From: Natrialbaceae archaeon
GTDB lineage: Archaea; Halobacteriota; Halobacteria; Halobacteriales; Natrialbaceae
NCBI GenBank assembly: GCA_003552885.1
Contig: PUPA01000019.1
Location: 1 to 18,017 of the forward strand
Length of the DNA: 18,017 nucleotides
Reading direction: 5' to 3'
Positions within the stretch are counted from its first letter, which is position 1, and each line of letters opens with the position of its first letter. Shown in pieces: positions 12,737 through 18,017 of this stretch. Under the pieces are notes generated by a model. That model was not told where the DNA came from. It worked only from the letters and a program-made list of their open reading frames with translations, and did no database searches. A program made the translations under genes and the position numbers.

Positions 12737-13045
12737 ATGCACCGCGCCAGAGACCGGATCGAACACGAGCGATGGATCGTCGAACTCGAGCGGGTGGCAG
12801 ACCGCCTCGGGCTCTCGACGGAGGCCCGCTCGTGTGCGCTCGATCTCTTCCTCACGGACGTCCCGGAGGCCGACCGATCGAAGCCGGCGGCCCTCGCCGC
12901 CAGCGTCTACGCCGGCTCGCTCGTCGCCAGCGACGGCCGTACGCAGGTCGCCGTGGCCGAGGCGGCGGACGTCTCGCGGCTGTCGATCCAGGGACAGTGG
13001 AAACGACGCCTCGAGACGGCGGGTCTCGAGACGCCCGACTGGTAG
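12737..13045 (+). CDS. Stand-alone TFB/TFIIB-like cyclin-fold protein
   Basis: A 102-residue protein resembling a single cyclin-fold repeat of archaeal transcription factor B. Conserved-looking segments are an N-terminal helix HRARDRIEHERWIVELERVADRLGL, EARSCALDLFLTDVPEADRS, then KPAALAASVYAGSLVASDG (the family's K-x-x-x-x-A-A-x-x-Y-A stretch, about residues 53-71) and TQVAVAEAADVSRLSIQGQWKRRL, which matches the TFB helix pair where a paralogue would read TQ-x-E-(I/V)-A-x(5)-S-x-x-T(I)-R-x-R-(Y/W). It lacks the zinc ribbon, B-finger and second repeat of full TFB (about 300-330 residues). It cannot act as a normal initiation factor alone and may modulate promoters or be a DNA-binding derivative. 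It is divergent from the small cysteine-motif gene and convergent with coaD. The start is chosen from promoter spacing. Confidence 0.8.
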   Translation: MHRARDRIEHERWIVELERVADRLGLSTEARSCALDLFLTDVPEADRSKPAALAASVYAGSLVASDGRTQVAVAEAADVSRLSIQGQWKRRLETAGLETPDW

Positions 13046-13140
13046 ACCGGGGGCCGAAAACGGACCGTCCGGAACGACGTGAGTCGTCGGCTGCCTGAGA
13101 GACGAGTTCGGTCGCGGCCGGGCACGAAGCCAGCGGTCGA

Positions 13141-13641
13141 TCAGCGCTCGGCGGACCGACCCGCCGCCCGCCCTTCCCGTTCTGAGACGAGGTTGCCGTG
13201 TTCGTCGATCTCACCGCGGACGATCCGGGTGCTGGAGACGATCTCCCCGTCCTCCGCCCGGAGGTGGGGGACGACGACGAGCTCGAGGGGGTCGTGGCCC
13301 CGCTCGCGTCTGAGCTCGTTGATCCGCTTGCCACCCTCGACGGTCTCCGGGGAGACGACGAGGTACTGGAAATCGCGCTCGGTCGCGATCCCCGTCGGCT
13401 CGGTGAGCGTTCGGATCTCGAACTTCCGGTCGTGGTCGGCGGCGATCGACTCGAGTTCGGCCTCGAGGTCGCGGGCGCGCTCCTCGAAGGGTCTGACGTA
13501 CCGGTCGACGTGGCGGGTCGCCGGCGCGAGCTCGTCGCCGGTCAGGCCGACGGTCACGTCACCGAGCTCGAAGGCGCGCTCGAACAGCCGGCGGTGTCCG
13601 TCGTGGACGGGATCGAACGTCCCACCGATCGCGACGTCCAT
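13141..13641 (-). CDS. coaD: Phosphopantetheine adenylyltransferase, archaeal type
   Basis: Transfers AMP from ATP to 4'-phosphopantetheine, giving dephospho-CoA, the penultimate step of CoA synthesis. The 166-residue protein belongs to the HxGH nucleotidyltransferase superfamily. GGTFDPVHDGH (5-15) holds the HDGH nucleotide-binding motif, and SSTRIVRGEID near residue 138 is the counterpart of the ISSTxIR motif. Between them is QYLVVSPETVEGGKRINELRRERG, typical of the archaeal/eukaryotic branch. The C-terminal ~20 residues are a charged tail. The start at 13641 (MDVAIGGTFDP) begins the fold directly and lies 27 bases below a TATA-like box. The frame remains open to 13698. It is divergent from maeB and convergent with the TFB-like gene. 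Confidence 0.92.
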   Translation of the reverse strand: MDVAIGGTFDPVHDGHRRLFERAFELGDVTVGLTGDELAPATRHVDRYVRPFEERARDLEAELESIAADHDRKFEIRTLTEPTGIATERDFQYLVVSPETVEGGKRINELRRERGHDPLELVVVPHLRAEDGEIVSSTRIVRGEIDEHGNLVSEREGRAAGRSAER

Positions 13642-13663
13642 ACCCTCCACAGTGTGGCAAGGG

Positions 13664-13671
13664 TTATTAAA
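13664..13671 (-). promoter_or_regulatory. TATA-like box of coaD
   Basis: Minus-strand TTTAATAA is centred about 27 bases before the ATG at 13641. Confidence 0.65.
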
Positions 13672-13750
13672 CGGTCGACTCGGCGACGGGGCGAGCACCG
13701 CGTCTCAGTCACGGGAGTTTCGACGATCGTCTACTTCCCCTTTCGAATCG

Positions 13751-13760
13751 TTTTTTATAC
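13751..13760 (+). promoter_or_regulatory. TATA box deciding the maeB start
   Basis: TTTTTTATAC lies about 25 bases before the ATG at 13781, but only about 13 before the in-frame ATG at 13769. This supports 13781 as the leaderless start. Confidence 0.65.
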
Positions 13761-13780
13761 CGCGGCCTATGGACGCCGGT

Positions 13781-16030
<2,250 letters not shown>

Positions 16031-16039
16031 AGGGCTGCA

Positions 16040-16048
16040 TTCAAGTAC
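16040..16048 (+). promoter_or_regulatory. Weak TATA-like box of rps8e
   Basis: TTCAAGTAC is centred about 26 bases before the ATG at 16070. The spacing is right, but the match is weak and readthrough from maeB is possible. Confidence 0.35.
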
Positions 16049-16069
16049 GCGCCCGGACTGTAGCCGGGT

Positions 16070-16441
16070 ATGAACGATCAGGGAGGCTCGACCCGGAAAC
16101 GGACGGGCGGACGACTCAAACACTTCCGGAACCGCCGCAAGTACGAACTCGGCCGCGAGGCCGCCGAAACACAGGTCGGCGAGCCCCGCTTCCGGAAGAT
16201 CGAGGTCCGTGGCACCAGTCGGAAGGTCCGTGCGCTCGCGACGAACGTCGCGAACGTCAGCGTCGACGGCGAGACCGTCGAGACGACGATCGAGGACGTC
16301 GTCGAGAACGACGCCAACCCAAACTACGTCCGACGGAACATCGTCACCAAAGGCGCGGTGATCGAGACCGGCGAGGGGCTCGCCCGCGTCACCTCCCGGC
16401 CCGGCCAGACCGGCCAGGTCAACGCCGTCGCCATCGAGTGA
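16070..16441 (+). CDS. rps8e: 30S ribosomal protein S8e
   Basis: An archaeal/eukaryotic-type component of the small ribosomal subunit, with no bacterial counterpart. It is 123 residues, the usual archaeal length. The N terminus is basic with STRKRTGGRLKHFRNRRKYELGRE in two adjoining stretches, the S8e signature region that contacts rRNA. The beta-rich body follows (ETQVGEPRFRKIEVRGTSRK, then NVANVSVDGETVETTIEDVVENDANPNYVRRNIVTKGAVIET), ending TSRPGQTGQVNAVAIE. It lies 39 bases after maeB on the same strand and is convergent with phoU. Confidence 0.96.
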   Translation: MNDQGGSTRKRTGGRLKHFRNRRKYELGREAAETQVGEPRFRKIEVRGTSRKVRALATNVANVSVDGETVETTIEDVVENDANPNYVRRNIVTKGAVIETGEGLARVTSRPGQTGQVNAVAIE

Positions 16442-16600
16442 CGCGCGGTCGCGATTCGAGACGCGACGTGTCACCGCGAGGGTGTCGATCGGACCTCCGG
16501 TCGCCTCCGTGACGATCGCCGGAACGTCGGTCCACGTCGAGTTCCGGAGGCCACGAGGGGTTCCCGGTTACTGCCGGCCGTCGCGTCGAAGCCGGTGGTG

Positions 16601-16671
16601 GAAACCCTCGTCACACCGGAAGGAACTCTCCCGCCGAGAAACCGAGGCACAGCCGACACTCCGAGGGTTTC
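16601..16671. repeat. 10-bp inverted repeat between convergent rps8e and phoU
   Basis: GAAACCCTCG at 16601-16610 is exactly complementary to CGAGGGTTTC at 16662-16671, with 51 bases between. It lies in the 239-base gap (16442-16680) after both genes' stops. I see no T-run terminator. Two short frames in the gap (minus 16471-16677 and plus 16482-16739) have shadow-like composition. Confidence 0.5.
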
Positions 16672-16680
16672 GGCCACACG

Positions 16681-17340
16681 TCAGTAGAGCAACGCGTCGT
16701 CGTTTTCGACCATGTACAGGGTCCGTGCGGCGACGTTGACCGCGTGGTCGCCGACCCGTTCGAGGTCACGGATCACGAGCAGCGTCCGCGTGACCTCATC
16801 GAGGATCGCGTCCTCGGCCATCTCGCGGGCGAGCAGGTCGCGGATGATCGCCGTGCTCGCGTCCTCACAGAGTTCGTCGAGGTGGTCGTCCATCGCCGCG
16901 ACCTCGTGGCTCGCCTCGACGTCGTCTCTCGCGTAGGCGTTCATCGCCACCTCGAGGCTCTCGAGGGCGTGATCGCCGATGGCGCCGAGGTCGACGTTCG
17001 GGTAGGCCTCGTACCCCGCCTCCGTGGTGTACCGCCCGAGGTTCGCCGCCAGATCGCCCACCCGTTCGAGGTCGGTGACGATCTTGAACGAGGAGGCGAT
17101 AAACCGCAGGTCGCCGGCGACCGGCTGCTGGAGGGCGAACAGCTCGATGCACTCGCCCTCGAGTTCGAAGTAGCGGCGGTTTATCTCGCTGTCGCCCTCG
17201 ATGACCCGCTCGGCCCGACGGACGTTCCCCGACTCCAGGGCCTCGAGTGCGGCCCGGAGGCGGCCGTAAGCCACGTCGCTCATCGCGAGGACGTCCGCCC
17301 TGAGTCCCTCCAGCTGTTGCTGGTAAGCCGTCCGGGCCAC
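16681..17340 (-). CDS. phoU: Phosphate-uptake regulator PhoU
   Basis: A cytosolic negative regulator of the Pst phosphate transporter and of phosphate signalling. The 219-residue, all-helical protein consists of two three-helix PhoU repeats. Each carries the metal-binding E/D-x-x-x-D motif in almost identical form: DLERVGDLAAN (90-100) and DLERVGDHAVN (192-202). The N terminus ARTAYQQQLEGLRADVLAM is typical. Translation is read from a GTG at 17340, two bases after the pstB stop; no ATG is available before M20. Close coupling with pstB places it as the last gene of a pst operon that enters from the right. Confidence 0.94.
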   Translation of the reverse strand: MARTAYQQQLEGLRADVLAMSDVAYGRLRAALEALESGNVRRAERVIEGDSEINRRYFELEGECIELFALQQPVAGDLRFIASSFKIVTDLERVGDLAANLGRYTTEAGYEAYPNVDLGAIGDHALESLEVAMNAYARDDVEASHEVAAMDDHLDELCEDASTAIIRDLLAREMAEDAILDEVTRTLLVIRDLERVGDHAVNVAARTLYMVENDDALLY

Positions 17341-17342
17341 GG

Positions 17343-18017
17343 TCAGCCGAACTTCCCCGTGATGTAGTCTTCGACGCGGGGATCCTCGGGGTTCTCGAAG
17401 ATCTTCGCCGTGTCGTCGTACTCCGCGAGTTCGCCGCCGGTGAGCAACACGATCGTCTTATCGGAGATCCGGGCAGCCTGTTGCATGTTGTGGGTGACGA
17501 TGACGACCGTGTACTCCTCGACGAGCTCGTCGATGAGCTCCTCGATCTTCGAGGCCGCGACGGGGTCGAGCGCCGACGTCGGCTCGTCCATCAGGATCAC
17601 CTCGGGGTCCGGCGCGATCGCCCGGGCGATACAGAGACGCTGTTGTTGGCCCCCCGAGAGCTCCAGTCCCGACTCGTCGAGCTGGTCGTTCACCTCGTCC
17701 CACAGCGCCGCCCCCCTGAGGGCCCGTTCGACCTCGGCGTCGAGGTCGACCGCGTCGGCTTTCCCCTGTACGCGCAGTCCGTAGGCGACGTTCTCCCTGA
17801 TGCTCTTTGGGAACGGGTTCGGCGCCTGGAACACCTGGCCGATCGTCCGGCGGAGGGCGACGGGGTCGACGTCCTCATCGTAGACGTTCTTCCCTCTGAA
17901 GTACAGCTCCCCCTCGACCTCACAGACGTCGATCCGGTCGTTCATCCGGTTTATCGACCGCAGGAGCGTCGACTTCCCACAGCCGGAGGGGCCGATGATC
18001 GCCGTCACCTTGTTCTC
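17343..18017 (-). CDS. pstB: Phosphate ABC transporter ATP-binding protein, 5' end beyond the window
   Basis: ATPase subunit that drives the PstAC permease for phosphate import. 225 residues including the stop are visible, and the frame is open to the window edge (ENKVTAIIGPSG...). An apparent GTG at 18008 is therefore not the start, and only about the first 30 or more residues are missing. Visible are Walker A GPSGCGKST, the Q-loop segment GQVFQAPNPFPKSIRENV (the NPFP is characteristic of PstB), the signature LSGGQQQRLCIARAIA, Walker B VILMDEPTSALDP and the switch histidine in VTHNMQQA. The C terminus ends VEDYITGKFG, as in PstB. phoU follows two bases after the stop. Confidence 0.95.
   Translation of the reverse strand, partial: ENKVTAIIGPSGCGKSTLLRSINRMNDRIDVCEVEGELYFRGKNVYDEDVDPVALRRTIGQVFQAPNPFPKSIRENVAYGLRVQGKADAVDLDAEVERALRGAALWDEVNDQLDESGLELSGGQQQRLCIARAIAPDPEVILMDEPTSALDPVAASKIEELIDELVEEYTVVIVTHNMQQAARISDKTIVLLTGGELAEYDDTAKIFENPEDPRVEDYITGKFG

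Noticed and set aside
16471..16739. Short frames in the rps8e-phoU gap as small genes
   Set aside because: Arg/Ser/Pro-rich composition, no promoter and no family resemblance.

Overview
The window is about 70% G+C and almost fully packed with genes. It reads as a haloarchaeal chromosome. The proteins are strongly acidic. Several families are archaeal: S8e, a PAC2-family protein, archaeal-type phosphopantetheine adenylyltransferase, pyruvoyl-dependent arginine decarboxylase, a TRAM-domain protein and a stand-alone TFB-like cyclin-fold protein. Most first genes of a transcription unit have a TATA-like box 24-31 bases before the ATG, which fits leaderless haloarchaeal transcription. I used that spacing to choose several starts. 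The species cannot be named from the sequence alone.

Left part (1-5.7 kb). On the minus strand, thyA overlaps folA by four bases (folA leaves the window), giving a dTMP-synthesis pair. Divergent from it is metY, for sulfur assimilation into homocysteine. Then, both on minus, come an orphan seven-TM PAS histidine kinase and a PAC2-family protein with its own promoter.

Middle (5.7-9.7 kb). A disturbed patch follows. The first ~44-52 codons of a dihydrolipoamide/mercuric-reductase-like flavoenzyme, still behind an intact-looking promoter, run directly into a lower-GC fragment of an unrelated, unrecognised gene. Divergent from this is an intact CoA-disulfide-reductase/NADH-oxidase-type enzyme. 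An unrecognised helical haloarchaeal protein comes next, then a 428-base gene-free stretch with a 22-bp direct repeat, an AT-rich core and a nested palindrome. On minus, a TRAM-domain protein and the pyruvoyl arginine decarboxylase form a likely two-gene unit.

Right part (10.3-18 kb). etfB-etfA are translationally coupled (ATGA). They are followed by a tRNA-Leu(UAG), a 57-residue cysteine-motif protein with a palindrome just before its start, and, divergently, the TFB-like protein. coaD (CoA synthesis) lies on minus, divergent from a full-length malic enzyme-phosphotransacetylase fusion (maeB), which is followed by rps8e. The end of a phosphate-uptake operon (pstB-phoU) enters from the right edge on minus.

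Most of the window is conserved housekeeping metabolism. I did not find a convincing new multigene system. The items most worth a second look are the chimeric pseudogene junction at 5.9-6.4 kb, the AT-rich palindromic gap at 8.9-9.2 kb, the palindrome and small cysteine-motif gene beside the TFB-like gene, and in-frame tandem repeats in low-complexity protein termini.
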